Source: DASRCB01 sp035653295 (GTDB lineage Bacteria > Acidobacteriota > Terriglobia > Bryobacterales > Bryobacteraceae). From it: a DNA stretch of 23,724 nucleotides. The stretch lies in NCBI GenBank assembly GCA_035653295.1, contig DASRCB010000052.1, forward strand, positions 1 through 23,724. Direction: 5' to 3'. Positions 1 to 8,060 of this stretch are shown here, one piece after another. A model generated the notes under the pieces. That model searched no databases, was not told the origin of the DNA, and worked only from the letters and a program-made list of their open reading frames with translations. The translations under genes and the position numbers were made by a program. Position 1 is the stretch's first letter. Each line of letters begins with the position of its first letter.

Positions 1-119
1 CAGCGCTGCGCCGCGGCGCTGGGGCGGCCCGGAGCCGGCATGCGCGGGGCTCTACTGGTGGCGGCCGCGACGGCAACGATGATGATCGGGAACAGCAGGA
101 CGGAGCGCAACGAGCGCAT
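1..119 (-). CDS. Exported or membrane-anchored protein, N-terminal fragment (cut by window edge)
   Basis: An ATG at 119 on the minus strand opens a frame that stays open to the window edge, giving 39 residues. The first about 22 residues look like a signal peptide or signal anchor: positively charged start (Arg2, Arg5), then a hydrophobic run LLFPIIIVAVAAA, then a Pro/Arg/Ala-rich stretch. The body of the protein lies outside the window, so no family can be assigned. A TATAGT box (128-133) sits 8 bases upstream of the ATG, so the transcript could be leaderless or nearly so. A good Shine-Dalgarno sequence is not visible. The reading is supported only by the signal-like N-terminus and an uninterrupted frame. 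Confidence 0.5.
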   Translation of the reverse strand, partial: MRSLRSVLLFPIIIVAVAAATSRAPRMPAPGRPSAAAQR

Positions 120-127
120 CTGAAACT

Positions 128-133
128 ACTATA
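128..133 (-). promoter_or_regulatory. Possible -10 box (TATAGT) for the truncated exported protein
   Basis: TATAGT on the minus strand differs from the TATAAT consensus at one position and lies 8 bases before the ATG at 119. No convincing -35 hexamer is present 16-18 bases upstream. If the box is used, the leader would be only a few bases. This is a pattern match only. Confidence 0.25.
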
Positions 134-149
134 GATCCTGCCGCGTCCC

Positions 150-166
150 GCAACCCGCAGGGTTGC
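150..166. repeat. Small inverted repeat, 7-bp stem and 3-base loop
   Basis: GCAACCC (150-156) and GGGTTGC (160-166) form a perfect stem with loop GCA. It lies just after the stop codon of the response regulator that ends at 174 on the minus strand, so it may contribute to transcript termination or 3'-end stability. It lacks a T tract on either side, so it is not a canonical intrinsic terminator. Confidence 0.35.
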
Positions 167-173
167 ACTGCGT

Positions 174-626
174 TTACGATCCGCGGCGGCGGGCGTTCGG
201 CGGCGCGGAGGGCGGCTGCTTCTTTGGAGGTTTCTTCTTCGCCCGGTTGAGCAGGCGTGTGACCGTGCGCACCAGCGTCTGCACTTCGGAGTGGCTCTTC
301 TGGATTACCGCGTCGGCGCCCGTGGTTTCTTCATCGAGGCCGAGCGCGTCGGTGAACCCGGAGATCAGTACGATGGGCACCTCCGGGTTCACAGCGCGCA
401 TGTCTCTTATGAGGTCGACACCGGTCATCTGCGGCATCTTGAAATCGGTCACGACGACATCGTACGGCTCCGAACGGAAGCGAGCGAGGGCGTCATGGGC
501 GCTTTGCGCGATGGACACCTCATGACCGACTTCCTCGAGGACATGTTTGCGGGCCACGAGGCCCATACGGTTGTCGTCCACAATCAGAATTCTGGCTTTG
601 GAGAATGCGGCGGCAGCTTCAGTCAT
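174..626 (-). CDS. Stand-alone CheY-like response regulator
   Basis: This is a single receiver domain of about 120 residues followed by a basic, proline-rich tail of about 20 residues (KKKPPKKQPP and on). With the start at 626 the protein has 150 residues. The acidic pocket is Asp17-Asp18, the phospho-acceptor is Asp61 in VVTDFKMP, the switch Ser is Ser89 and the conserved Lys is Lys110. No DNA-binding or enzymatic output domain follows, so it probably signals by protein contact, as CheY/Spo0F-type regulators do. A longer start at 674 adds 16 residues not typical of a receiver N-terminus; neither start has a clear Shine-Dalgarno. No histidine kinase is adjacent, so its partner is unknown. The Lys/Pro tail could bind nucleic acid or membrane, but that is speculation. 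Confidence 0.88.
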   Translation of the reverse strand: MTEAAAAFSKARILIVDDNRMGLVARKHVLEEVGHEVSIAQSAHDALARFRSEPYDVVVTDFKMPQMTGVDLIRDMRAVNPEVPIVLISGFTDALGLDEETTGADAVIQKSHSEVQTLVRTVTRLLNRAKKKPPKKQPPSAPPNARRRGS

Positions 627-778
627 GTGTGGTGAGACAACGCGAAGGTAACAGGATCGAAACGAGTCTGTCAAACACGTTCGTATCGAATTGCTGTCGC
701 GGGAAATCGAGCGCTTGACTCCGGCGGCGCGATGTATATGCGCGGGAAACGAAACAAATCCGCCAGCGAGTGTTTTCG

Positions 779-1921
779 CTACTCGACTTCGTGCGGGGCC
801 TTGTAGCCCTGCTTGGCGACGATCTGATACTTCAGCGGCTTGCCTTTTTCATCCACCACGCGCAGCGGTTCGTTGGTGGCCGGATTGACCAGTTCCACGC
901 GAATGTGGCGATATGTGCCATCGCGAGCCTGATTGGTGGGGTGATAGGTCAGCGTGTACTGATTCCGCAGAGCGTCGGAGATGGCGCGAAAGATGGAGGG
1001 GAACTCGCCGTAGAAGCGAGGGAAGAATGCCTGGCCGCCAGTCTCTTTCGAGAAGGTCTTTAACTGATTGTCGGCCTGGAGAAATCCGATCTCCTGAGCA
1101 CCGCTCATGTAAGGCTCCATCATGATGCGCAGGGCCTGCATCAGACCGAAGGAATAGATGGGAACGCCGTTCTCCTGAATTGCCTTGCGCGCTTTGTCGA
1201 AGGTGAGCTTGCTGAAGGTATCGACGCCGGTCGAGAGCAGCAGGATGGCTTTTCGTCCTTCGATGTCCTGCATTCTTTCTTCGGTAAACACCAGGGCGTC
1301 GAAGAGGTTGGCTTCAGAGAACCCAGGGATCCGCAGGCGGGACAACGCTTCGTACGTCTTTTGACGGTCGGTGGTGAAGTCGGAGAGGATCTCCGGCTTC
1401 ATGTCATAAGCCACGACCGCGACGTAGTCTTCCGGCTTGAGCGTCTGTGCAAAACCGTACGCGGCCATCAGTGTCTGATACCAGGTGTTGCTCCAATACT
1501 GCATGAAGCGGTTATCGAACTCGATCAGCATGCACACGGTCATCGGCGCTTCGCCCTTGCTGAAGGACTCGATCTTCTGCGGGACATTGTCCTCCAGGAC
1601 ACGGAAGTTGCCGCCCGGAATATTTGGAATGAAGTGGCCTTTGCTGTCCAGCACGGCGACGTCCACGGTGACCGTATTCACGTCGCTGCGGAACGTGGCT
1701 TCCGGCGCCACCTCCTTCTGCTTCTTGAACTCGGATGGAATCTTCTGCTCTTCGGGTGGCGGCGCAGGCTCGCCGTTCTCGGTCGCGGGCCGCCGTGGTT
1801 TGGCCACCGTTTCGGAAGAGTCGCTCTGCGGGCCCTGCTCCTGGGCCAGCAGCAGCGCAACCGTGCCGAGACCGAGACAGAGTACAGCGAGGAGGATGGG
1901 GAGGCGAAGGACGTTCTTCAT
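779..1921 (-). CDS. Secreted VWFA-related (Acidobacterial-type) domain protein
   Basis: The 380-residue product starts MKNVLRLPILLAVL, a signal peptide or anchor (hydrophobic about 5-26). A low-complexity Pro/Glu/Lys linker follows (about 28-75), then a segment beginning near residue 80 (VNTVTVDVAVLDSKG) that is typical of the VWFA-related family abundant in Acidobacteria. The von Willebrand A fold runs roughly 125-325; LLLSTGVDT (227-235) is the usual second loop. The first metal loop, normally DxSxS, reads IEFDN (133-137), so the MIDAS is degenerate and metal-dependent ligand binding is doubtful. The frame extends upstream to 2098, but that part overlaps the rhomboid gene's 3' end and has no signal-peptide character, so I chose the internal ATG. 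Function is unknown beyond an exported adhesion or protein-binding role inferred from the family. Confidence 0.85.
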   Translation of the reverse strand: MKNVLRLPILLAVLCLGLGTVALLLAQEQGPQSDSSETVAKPRRPATENGEPAPPPEEQKIPSEFKKQKEVAPEATFRSDVNTVTVDVAVLDSKGHFIPNIPGGNFRVLEDNVPQKIESFSKGEAPMTVCMLIEFDNRFMQYWSNTWYQTLMAAYGFAQTLKPEDYVAVVAYDMKPEILSDFTTDRQKTYEALSRLRIPGFSEANLFDALVFTEERMQDIEGRKAILLLSTGVDTFSKLTFDKARKAIQENGVPIYSFGLMQALRIMMEPYMSGAQEIGFLQADNQLKTFSKETGGQAFFPRFYGEFPSIFRAISDALRNQYTLTYHPTNQARDGTYRHIRVELVNPATNEPLRVVDEKGKPLKYQIVAKQGYKAPHEVE

Positions 1922-1988
1922 GAGCTGCTTTGAGCGAACTATACCAAAACTACTGACGTAATCGCCCAGGCCGCCGTTTCGGCGAGGC

Positions 1989-2729
1989 TTACTGCAGGCC
2001 GCCGCCGTGTTTGCGCATCCACACGTCGAACTTCTTCCGGGCCCGGCGCCGTTGCCAGTGCCGAAAGCTTTGCTGAACGGGACCGAAAACATTGACATTC
2101 GCGCTGCGGGGTTTTTTCAGCCACAGCCAGCCGGCGAGAAGGCCTCCGAGGTGCGCAAAGCTGCTGACCCCGGAACCCGGCTGGAAGGACATCATGAACG
2201 TGACCACGCCGATGATCAGGACGAACCATCGCACCTGAATGGGGATGATGAAGGCCAGCAGGATCTCCCGTGTGGGGAAGAGCACGGCGTACGCCATGAG
2301 AATGCCGAAGATGGCGCCCGAAGCGCCGATGGTGGAGGATGTCGGGTTACCCCACGGCAGAGCGTAATTCAGGACCACCACGCAGAGGCCGGCGAAGATC
2401 CCGCAGGTCAGGTAGAAGTTGAGGAACCGCCGGGCGCCCCACATCTGCTCCAGTTCGGCGCCGAACATCCACAGCGCGAGCATGTTCCAGATGATGTGCC
2501 AGAAGCCGCCGTGCAGGAACATGTAGGTGGCCAGCTGCCAAACAAAAAAAAGCTTCACCACCGCCGCGGGCATCAACTCGAGGTAATCCCAGGCGCGGCC
2601 GACGCCCATGAGCTGGGTAAAGTACCACAGGATGAAAATGGCGGAATTTGAAATGAGCAGCCATTTCACCACTGGCGGAAAACCGGGGGTGTAAAAGACG
2701 CCCATCCGGGATCTGGTGCGGTAAGCCAT
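1989..2729 (-). CDS. Rhomboid-family intramembrane serine protease
   Basis: The 246-residue membrane protein has about six hydrophobic helices (about 22-42, 57-77, 79-95, 104-124, 135-151, 156-182, 190-205, some of them short). Catalytic features are all present: GASGA with nucleophile Ser137, AHLGG with general base His193, and the oxyanion-stabilising HxxxN with His78 and Asn82. Ser-His spacing (56) resembles GlpG. The family cleaves transmembrane or juxtamembrane segments of membrane proteins. A basic cytosolic tail (about 206-246, rich in Arg/Lys) follows. Start choice is between 2729 and an internal ATG at 2705 (MGVFYTPGF); neither has a strong Shine-Dalgarno. It lies 69 bases downstream of a small membrane protein gene and 67 bases upstream of the VWFA-like gene on the same strand, so co-transcription is possible. 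Substrate is unknown. Confidence 0.93.
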   Translation of the reverse strand: MAYRTRSRMGVFYTPGFPPVVKWLLISNSAIFILWYFTQLMGVGRAWDYLELMPAAVVKLFFVWQLATYMFLHGGFWHIIWNMLALWMFGAELEQMWGARRFLNFYLTCGIFAGLCVVVLNYALPWGNPTSSTIGASGAIFGILMAYAVLFPTREILLAFIIPIQVRWFVLIIGVVTFMMSFQPGSGVSSFAHLGGLLAGWLWLKKPRSANVNVFGPVQQSFRHWQRRRARKKFDVWMRKHGGGLQ

Positions 2730-2798
2730 GGCTGAGGAAGACGCCCTTTATCGACAAGGATAACAGAAGAGGACGCGTTTTCTCCCCGGAATCGCGGG

Positions 2799-3128
2799 TT
2801 ATGAGTCTTCGCTGACGCCTGTCAGGCGAGACAGAAAACCGGCGGCGAAATACAGGGCCAGCGACATCGCGATCCACACCTGCCAATGCGAGAGCAGCCC
2901 CTGCGAAACGAAGAAGTCCTGGGTCCAGCCCAGGTCAATTCCGAGCCGCCACATGCCGCAGGCGAGGACGGCAACGGCGATGGGCCGGAGCGTGAAGGCA
3001 ATCAGGCTGGCAACGCTGCGAGAGAGCGCTGTGGCCTGCTCGAGAGCCGGGTGGAGTCTGACTGCCACCACGCTCGCGGTGCGGTCCCACGCAGGATGTA
3101 TTGACTCTCCGATTCGTGCCGGCAGCAT
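2799..3128 (-). CDS. Small two-helix membrane protein, unknown function
   Basis: The 109-residue product has two predicted membrane spans (about 43-60 and 83-101) separated by a short loop with Asp/Trp/Gln, and an N-terminal segment of about 40 residues with charged and hydrophobic residues alternating. I do not recognise the family. Upstream of the ATG the transcript reads AGGAAGG about 11 bases before the start, a plausible ribosome-binding site. It is the first gene of a minus-strand group with the rhomboid protease, which could make it a partner or merely a neighbour. The divergent gene on the other side is a Gfo/Idh/MocA oxidoreductase, with 112 bases between the two start codons. Confidence 0.65.
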   Translation of the reverse strand: MLPARIGESIHPAWDRTASVVAVRLHPALEQATALSRSVASLIAFTLRPIAVAVLACGMWRLGIDLGWTQDFFVSQGLLSHWQVWIAMSLALYFAAGFLSRLTGVSEDS

Positions 3129-3240
3129 CTTCTTCTTACCCTTCCTGCTAAGCAGATGCCCCGGCCGGGATCAAAGTTTCGAGAACACGCACTCCGCCAG
3201 GGCGATTCAGATAGAATTCATGTGGAGACATAAGCAACCA

Positions 3241-4407
3241 ATGCGCAGAATCAAAACGGCTCTTATCGGCACCGGTTTTATGGGCAAGACCCACGCCGAA
3301 GGGATTCGACGGCTGGGCAACGTGGACATCGCGGCGGTGGCCAGCATAACCGAGCAGATGGCCCGCGACTTCGCCGACGCAAACGGCATTCCCGAGGCGA
3401 CCGCCGATTACCACCAGATCCTGGCCAACCCGGAGATCGAAGCCGTTCACGTGGTCACGCCCAACGTTTTGCACTATCCCGTCGCGAAGGCGGCGCTGGA
3501 GGCCGGCAAGAACGTGCTTTGCGAGAAGCCGCTGACCGTTTCCGTGGATGAAGCGAAGGACCTCGTCGCTACGGCCGGGAAGAAGGGGCTGGCGAACTGC
3601 GTGGAGCACAATCTGCGCTACTACCCGGTGGTCCAGCAAATCCGGCGCATGATCGAGCACGGCGAACTGGGCGAGATCCTGATTGTTCAGGGAACCTATT
3701 CGCAGGACTGGCTGCTGTACGACACGGACTGGAACTGGCGCATCGATTCCAAAGAGAACGGCGCGCTGCGCGCGATGGGCGACATCGGCTCGCACTGGAT
3801 GGATCTGATCCAGCACCTGACCGGCCTGAAGATCACGGCCGTGTGCGCTGACCTGCAGACCTTCCACAACACGCGCAAGAAGCCGAAGGGCGAGATTGAG
3901 ACCTTCGCCGGCAAAACGATGAAGCCTGGCGACTACACCGAGGTCCCGATCGACACCGACGATTTCGGCGCGGTGCTGCTGCACCTGGGCGACCGCGCCC
4001 GCGGGGCGTTCACCGTCAGCCAGATGTCCGCCGGCTGCAAGAACAAGTTCGCCATCGAGATCTACGGTACGAAAGCGGGCGTCGCGTGGAACCAGGAACA
4101 GCCTGATCAGCTGTGGGTGGGCGAGCGGAACACGCCGAACCGGCTGATCCTGAAGGATCCGTCGCTGCTCGATCCCGCGGCTGCGAAGTACGCCGATTAC
4201 CCGGGCGGCCACAGCGAAGGCTACGACGATACGCACAAGCAGGTGTTCAAGCGGTTCTACGCGCGAGTCGCCGACAAATCCGCGCCGGTGGACTACCCGA
4301 CCTTCGCCGACGGGCTGTGGGGCATGCAGCTGCTGGCCAAGGTTCAGGAGAGCTCGCAAAAGGGGGCCTGGGTCAGGACCGAAGCGGCGACCGCCGGCAA
4401 GGCCTGA
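3241..4407 (+). CDS. Gfo/Idh/MocA-family NAD(P)-dependent oxidoreductase
   Basis: The 388-residue enzyme starts MRRIKTALIGTGFMG, a Rossmann dinucleotide-binding start with GTGFMG at 10-15. The family catalytic motif is Glu95-Lys96-Pro97 (CEKPL), and the C-terminal domain carries GDIGSHWMDL with Asp181 and His185, the usual catalytic pair position. These proteins oxidise or reduce hydroxyl groups of sugars, inositols or sugar derivatives with NAD(P); substrate cannot be read from sequence. The frame is open far upstream, but an earlier ATG at 3220 would add only 7 polar residues and anything longer reads as non-coding, so 3241 is preferred; its Shine-Dalgarno (GGAG) is rather distant. The gene is followed after 45 bases by thrS on the same strand. 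Confidence 0.9.
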   Translation: MRRIKTALIGTGFMGKTHAEGIRRLGNVDIAAVASITEQMARDFADANGIPEATADYHQILANPEIEAVHVVTPNVLHYPVAKAALEAGKNVLCEKPLTVSVDEAKDLVATAGKKGLANCVEHNLRYYPVVQQIRRMIEHGELGEILIVQGTYSQDWLLYDTDWNWRIDSKENGALRAMGDIGSHWMDLIQHLTGLKITAVCADLQTFHNTRKKPKGEIETFAGKTMKPGDYTEVPIDTDDFGAVLLHLGDRARGAFTVSQMSAGCKNKFAIEIYGTKAGVAWNQEQPDQLWVGERNTPNRLILKDPSLLDPAAAKYADYPGGHSEGYDDTHKQVFKRFYARVADKSAPVDYPTFADGLWGMQLLAKVQESSQKGAWVRTEAATAGKA

Positions 4408-4452
4408 ACGCTGAAACTGGAGCGATTGCCTGTTAACCTGAAGGTTCAGGCG

Positions 4453-6390
4453 ATGAGTTCCAGCATCAGCATTACTCTGCCCGACGGCAGCAGCCAGAGC
4501 GTTCCTCAGGGGACCACTCCCCTGGAGGTGGCGAAATCCATCAGCCCACGGTTGGCCGACGACGCCATTGTGGCGCGGGTGAACGGCGATCTGTACGACC
4601 TAAAGCGCCCGCTGGAAAAAGACGCCACGGTCCAGATCCTGACCACGAAAAACCCCGAGGCGCTTCAGGTGTACCGGCACTCGACCGCGCACCTGCTCGC
4701 CGCCGCGGTGCTGGAACTGTTCCCGGAGACGAAGCTGGGCATCGGCCCGCCCACAGACACGGGCTTCTATTACGATTTCCAGCGCGAGACGCCGTTTACT
4801 CCCGAGGACCTCGAGCGGATTGAAAAGCGCATGGCGGAGCTGCAGGCCAAAGATCTGCCGTTCGACCGCGTCATGACGCCTAAAGCCGAGGGTCTTCGCA
4901 AATACGCCGACGACTGGATGAAGCGCGAGCTGATCGAGGAGCGCGCCGGTGAGATCTTCTCCGAGTACACGCTGGGCCCGAACTTCATCGATTTCTGCCG
5001 CGGCCCGCACGTGCCCTCGACGGGCAAGCTCAAGGCGTTCAAACTTCTTTCGATCGCCGGCGCTTACTGGAAGGGTGACGAGCACCGGCCCCAGCTGCAG
5101 CGCATTTATGGCACGGCGTTCTTTAACAGGAAGGAGCTGGCGGAATACCTGGAGCGGCTGGAGGAAGCGAAGAAACGTGATCATCGCAAGCTCGGCCAGG
5201 AGCTCGACCTTTTCAGCATCCAGGAACTGGCCGGCCCAGGCCTGATCTTCTTCCATCCAAAAGGCGGGATCGTTCGCAAGCTGATGGAGGATTGGATGCG
5301 CGACCAGTATCTGGCGCGCGGCTACTCGCTCGTCTACACGCCGCACGTGATGCGGCTTGACCTGTGGAAGACCTCCGGGCACGCCAACTTCTACAGCGAG
5401 AACATGTTCAAGCCCATGGAGCTGGACGACGCCGAATACCAGCTCAAACCGATGAACTGCCCGGGGCACATCCTTATTTATCGGGACAAGCTGCGCAGCT
5501 ATCGCGAGCTGCCGGTGCGCCTCGGCGAGCTGGGCACGGTCTACCGCTACGAGCGCTCGGGTGTGATGCACGGACTGCTCCGCGTACGCGGGTTCACACA
5601 GGATGACGCGCATATCTTCTGCACGCCGGAGCAGATCGAGGACGAGATCGTCAGCTGCCTCGAATTCGCCCGCGACGTGCTGAAGACCTTCGGCTTCGAG
5701 CAGTATCAGGCGGAGATCTCTACCTGGGACAACGGCGCCAGCGGGAAATACGACGGCGCTCCCGAACAGTGGCAGCTGGCCGAGGGCGCGCTGCGCAAGG
5801 CCGTCGATCGTCTGGGAATAGAGGCGAAGGTGATGGCCGATGAGGCCGCATTCTACGGGCCGAAGATCGACGTCAAGCTGGTGGACGCGATCGGGCGGTT
5901 ATGGCAGCTCTCGACGGTGCAGTTCGATTTCACCCTGCCGCGCCGCTTTGGGCTGGAATACGTCGGCGAGGACGGAAAGAAGCACCAGCCTCTGATGGTG
6001 CACCGCGCGCTGTTCGGTTCGGTGGAACGCTTCTTCGGCATTCTGCTGGAGCATTATGCCGGCGCTTTTCCGGTATGGCTCGCGCCCGTTCAGGCTGTCG
6101 TTCTGCCCATCACGGACCGGCAGCTCGAATACGCGAACCAGATCGGCGAGCGGCTGAAAGCGGCCGGGCTGCGCGTGCAGGTGGATGATCGCAAGGAAAA
6201 GGTGAATCTGAAGATTCGCGAGGCGCAGCTTCAGAAAGTCCCCTACATGCTCGTGGTCGGCGATCGGGAAGCACAGAGCGATTCGGTATCGGTGCGCAAT
6301 CGGCGTCACGCTGACCAGGGCGTGAAAACGGTGGACGAGTTCCTGGCCGATATCCAGAAGCTGATCGCGGACAAAACGCCGGTCGAATAA
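4453..6390 (+). CDS. thrS: Threonyl-tRNA synthetase
   Basis: This cytoplasmic class II synthetase of 645 residues is of normal length. Domain order: TGS (about 4-64), second additional/editing domain (about 70-225) with the zinc-like quartet His76, His80, Cys182, His186, catalytic core (about 245-540), and anticodon-binding domain (about 545-640). The catalytic zinc ligands are Cys335 (PMNCPGH), His387 (DDAHIF) and His517 (MVHRAL). Editing residues are present, so it should clear Ser-tRNA(Thr). I chose the ATG at 4453, preceded by AAGG 8 bases away, over a TTG at 4426 that adds nine residues. No T-box-like leader fits in the 45-base gap from the previous gene. Unusually, it is followed after only 3 bases by a sugar nucleotidyltransferase rather than by infC-rpmI-rplT. 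Confidence 0.98.
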   Translation: MSSSISITLPDGSSQSVPQGTTPLEVAKSISPRLADDAIVARVNGDLYDLKRPLEKDATVQILTTKNPEALQVYRHSTAHLLAAAVLELFPETKLGIGPPTDTGFYYDFQRETPFTPEDLERIEKRMAELQAKDLPFDRVMTPKAEGLRKYADDWMKRELIEERAGEIFSEYTLGPNFIDFCRGPHVPSTGKLKAFKLLSIAGAYWKGDEHRPQLQRIYGTAFFNRKELAEYLERLEEAKKRDHRKLGQELDLFSIQELAGPGLIFFHPKGGIVRKLMEDWMRDQYLARGYSLVYTPHVMRLDLWKTSGHANFYSENMFKPMELDDAEYQLKPMNCPGHILIYRDKLRSYRELPVRLGELGTVYRYERSGVMHGLLRVRGFTQDDAHIFCTPEQIEDEIVSCLEFARDVLKTFGFEQYQAEISTWDNGASGKYDGAPEQWQLAEGALRKAVDRLGIEAKVMADEAAFYGPKIDVKLVDAIGRLWQLSTVQFDFTLPRRFGLEYVGEDGKKHQPLMVHRALFGSVERFFGILLEHYAGAFPVWLAPVQAVVLPITDRQLEYANQIGERLKAAGLRVQVDDRKEKVNLKIREAQLQKVPYMLVVGDREAQSDSVSVRNRRHADQGVKTVDEFLADIQKLIADKTPVE

Positions 6391-6393
6391 ATC

Positions 6394-7062
6394 ATGATTC
6401 AGGCCGTGATTCTGGCGGGCGGTCTGGGCACGCGCATGCGGCCGCATACCGAGACCATTCCCAAGGCCATGCTGCTGGTGCGCGGCCGTCCCTTCATAGA
6501 GCATCAGATCGAGTTGCTTTCCGCGGCGGGTTTCCGCCGCTTTCTGCTGCTTGTTGGATGGCTCGGGGAGCAGATCGAGGAACACCTGGGCGACGGCGCG
6601 CGGTTTGGCGTGGAGATTCGGTATTCCTATGAACCGACGCCGCTGGGCACCGGCGGGGCGCTGCGGAACGCGGCGGACATGCTCGAGCCGCAGTTCGTGC
6701 TGGTGAATGGCGATACGTTGCTGGATATCGATTATGCCGCTCTGGTCAGGCAGGCCACCGGCCTGTTCCACGTCGTCGCAGCGCCGGCTGGAAGATCCGG
6801 CAATCTCCGGGTCGCGGATGATGGTTTGGTCGTCGGCTACTCCAAGCGTGCGCCCTCAGGCGGGCACGTGGATGCAGGTGTCGCCGTGCTGCGCCGCGAA
6901 GTAGTGGACCTCATCCCGCCCGGCCGCGCCTGCTCCTTTGAAGAAGAGGTCCTGCCACAACTGATTGCGACTCGCCAGGCGAGGGCCGTCGTAACCGGCG
7001 CGACGTTCTTCGATATGGGCACGCCCGCCGGGCTCGCGGCGCTGGAGGCGCATCTGGCGTGA
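6394..7062 (+). CDS. hddC: Sugar-1-phosphate nucleotidyltransferase, HddC-like
   Basis: The 222-residue product is a compact NTP-transferase (RmlA/HddC type). The nucleotide-binding signature GGLGTRMRP is at 9-17 with Lys24 (PKAML) as the usual activating lysine, and NGDTLLDID (105-113) is the metal-binding region. Its length and the immediately following HddA-like kinase suggest D-glycero-alpha-D-manno-heptose-1-phosphate guanylyltransferase, which would make GDP-heptose in the cytoplasm. Other sugar-1-phosphates and nucleotides cannot be excluded. It starts 3 bases after the thrS stop, and its TGA overlaps the next start (GTGA), so translation is coupled to the kinase. Family assignment is firm; the exact substrate is inference. 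Confidence 0.82.
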   Translation: MIQAVILAGGLGTRMRPHTETIPKAMLLVRGRPFIEHQIELLSAAGFRRFLLLVGWLGEQIEEHLGDGARFGVEIRYSYEPTPLGTGGALRNAADMLEPQFVLVNGDTLLDIDYAALVRQATGLFHVVAAPAGRSGNLRVADDGLVVGYSKRAPSGGHVDAGVAVLRREVVDLIPPGRACSFEEEVLPQLIATRQARAVVTGATFFDMGTPAGLAALEAHLA

Positions 7063-8060
7063 TCGTCGTCCGGACACCGTTCCGCATCAGCTTTACCGGC
7101 GGTGGCAGCGACCTGCCGGAGTTCTACCGCCGCGAGCGCGGCGCCGTGGTCAGCGCCACCATCGACAAGTACATGTACCTGGCCATCCACCCATATTTCC
7201 ATTCCCGGATCCGCATCAAGTACTCGCGGACCGAGGATGTGGACCGGGTGGAGGACATTCAGCATCCCATCGTCCGCGAGTGCCTGCTCTGGCGGCAGAT
7301 CCCGAAGGGCATGGAGATCGCCAGCTTCGCCGACGTGCCCGCCGGCAGCGGACTCGGGTCGAGCAGTTCCTTCACCGTCGGACTGTTACACGCGCTGCGC
7401 GCCTGGTACGGCGAGCCCGCAACCGCCGAGGAACTGGCCCGCTCGGCTTGCGAGGTCGAGATCGGCCGCCTGGGCCAGCCGATCGGTAAACAGGATCAGT
7501 ATGCCGCGGCTTATGGCGGAATGAACTTCATCCGCTTTTACCCCGACGAGAGTGTCTCTGTTGACCCGATCCTTCTGCCGCCGGAAGCGGAGCAGGAATT
7601 CTCACAACGGCTGCTCATGTTCTACCTCGGCCAGGAGCGGCAGGCGAGCGACATTCTGGAAGAACAGGCCCGCAACATGGCCGACGAGGCGAAGTTCTCG
7701 CGCGTGCGCGAGATGGCCGCCCTCGCGGAAGAGTTCCGTACGGCGCTGCTTCGGCATTGCTTCACTGCCTGCGGCGAGCTGATGAACGAGGGTTGGCGGC
7801 TGAAGCGCGAGCTGGCCGGCGGCATCAGCAACGACCTCGTGGAGAGCACGTATCAGCGCGCCATGGCCGCGGGCGCAACCGGCGGGAAAGTGCTCGGCGC
7901 CGGCGGCGGCGGATTCCTGCTGCTGTACTGTGAGCCGCGCCGCCAGGAGCGCCTGCGCGCCGCGCTGGCCGACTTGCGCGAGATGCCGTTCCGCTTCTCC
8001 CCCGAAGGATCGCGCGTGATTTACGCTGACAACGGCGTTCCGGTCATGGAGACCGTCTGA
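7059..8060 (+). CDS. hddA: GHMP sugar kinase, HddA-like (heptose-7-phosphate kinase)
   Basis: The 333-residue GHMP-superfamily kinase begins MIVVRTPFRISFTGGGSD, very typical of D-glycero-alpha-D-manno-heptose-7-phosphate kinases. The ATP-binding glycine/serine loop is PAGSGLGSSSS (94-104), KQDQYAAAYGG (144-154) carries Asp146 in the usual catalytic position, and the C-terminal motif 3 reads GATGGKVLGAGGGG (about 269-282). In the heptose pathway it phosphorylates C1 before a phosphatase (GmhB) removes the C7 phosphate and HddC adds the nucleotide; GmhA and GmhB are not in the window. It starts with GTG inside the 4-base overlap GTGA with the preceding gene. Kinase family is certain; heptose specificity is inferred from resemblance and pairing. 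Confidence 0.85.
   Translation: MIVVRTPFRISFTGGGSDLPEFYRRERGAVVSATIDKYMYLAIHPYFHSRIRIKYSRTEDVDRVEDIQHPIVRECLLWRQIPKGMEIASFADVPAGSGLGSSSSFTVGLLHALRAWYGEPATAEELARSACEVEIGRLGQPIGKQDQYAAAYGGMNFIRFYPDESVSVDPILLPPEAEQEFSQRLLMFYLGQERQASDILEEQARNMADEAKFSRVREMAALAEEFRTALLRHCFTACGELMNEGWRLKRELAGGISNDLVESTYQRAMAAGATGGKVLGAGGGGFLLLYCEPRRQERLRAALADLREMPFRFSPEGSRVIYADNGVPVMETV
8047..8051 (+). promoter_or_regulatory. Ribosome-binding site deciding the TTG start of the glycosyltransferase
   Basis: TGGAG inside the end of the kinase gene lies 9 bases before the TTG at 8061, which directly follows the kinase TGA. This supports the TTG as the real start, with translation re-initiating on the same transcript. 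Confidence 0.45.

Noticed and set aside
3205..3220. TAGAAT as -10 box of the Gfo/Idh/MocA gene
   Set aside because: No matching -35 sequence at a proper distance, and the box lies very close to the possible ATG at 3220.
2953..3240. N-terminal extension of the Gfo/Idh/MocA gene
   Set aside because: The added 96 residues overlap the divergent membrane-protein gene, and the Rossmann fold begins naturally at 3241.
3148..4359. Long minus-strand open frame (403 codons) opposite the Gfo/Idh/MocA gene
   Set aside because: It is the antisense of a gene with clear family motifs; its translation has no domain and the composition typical of antisense frames in GC-rich DNA.
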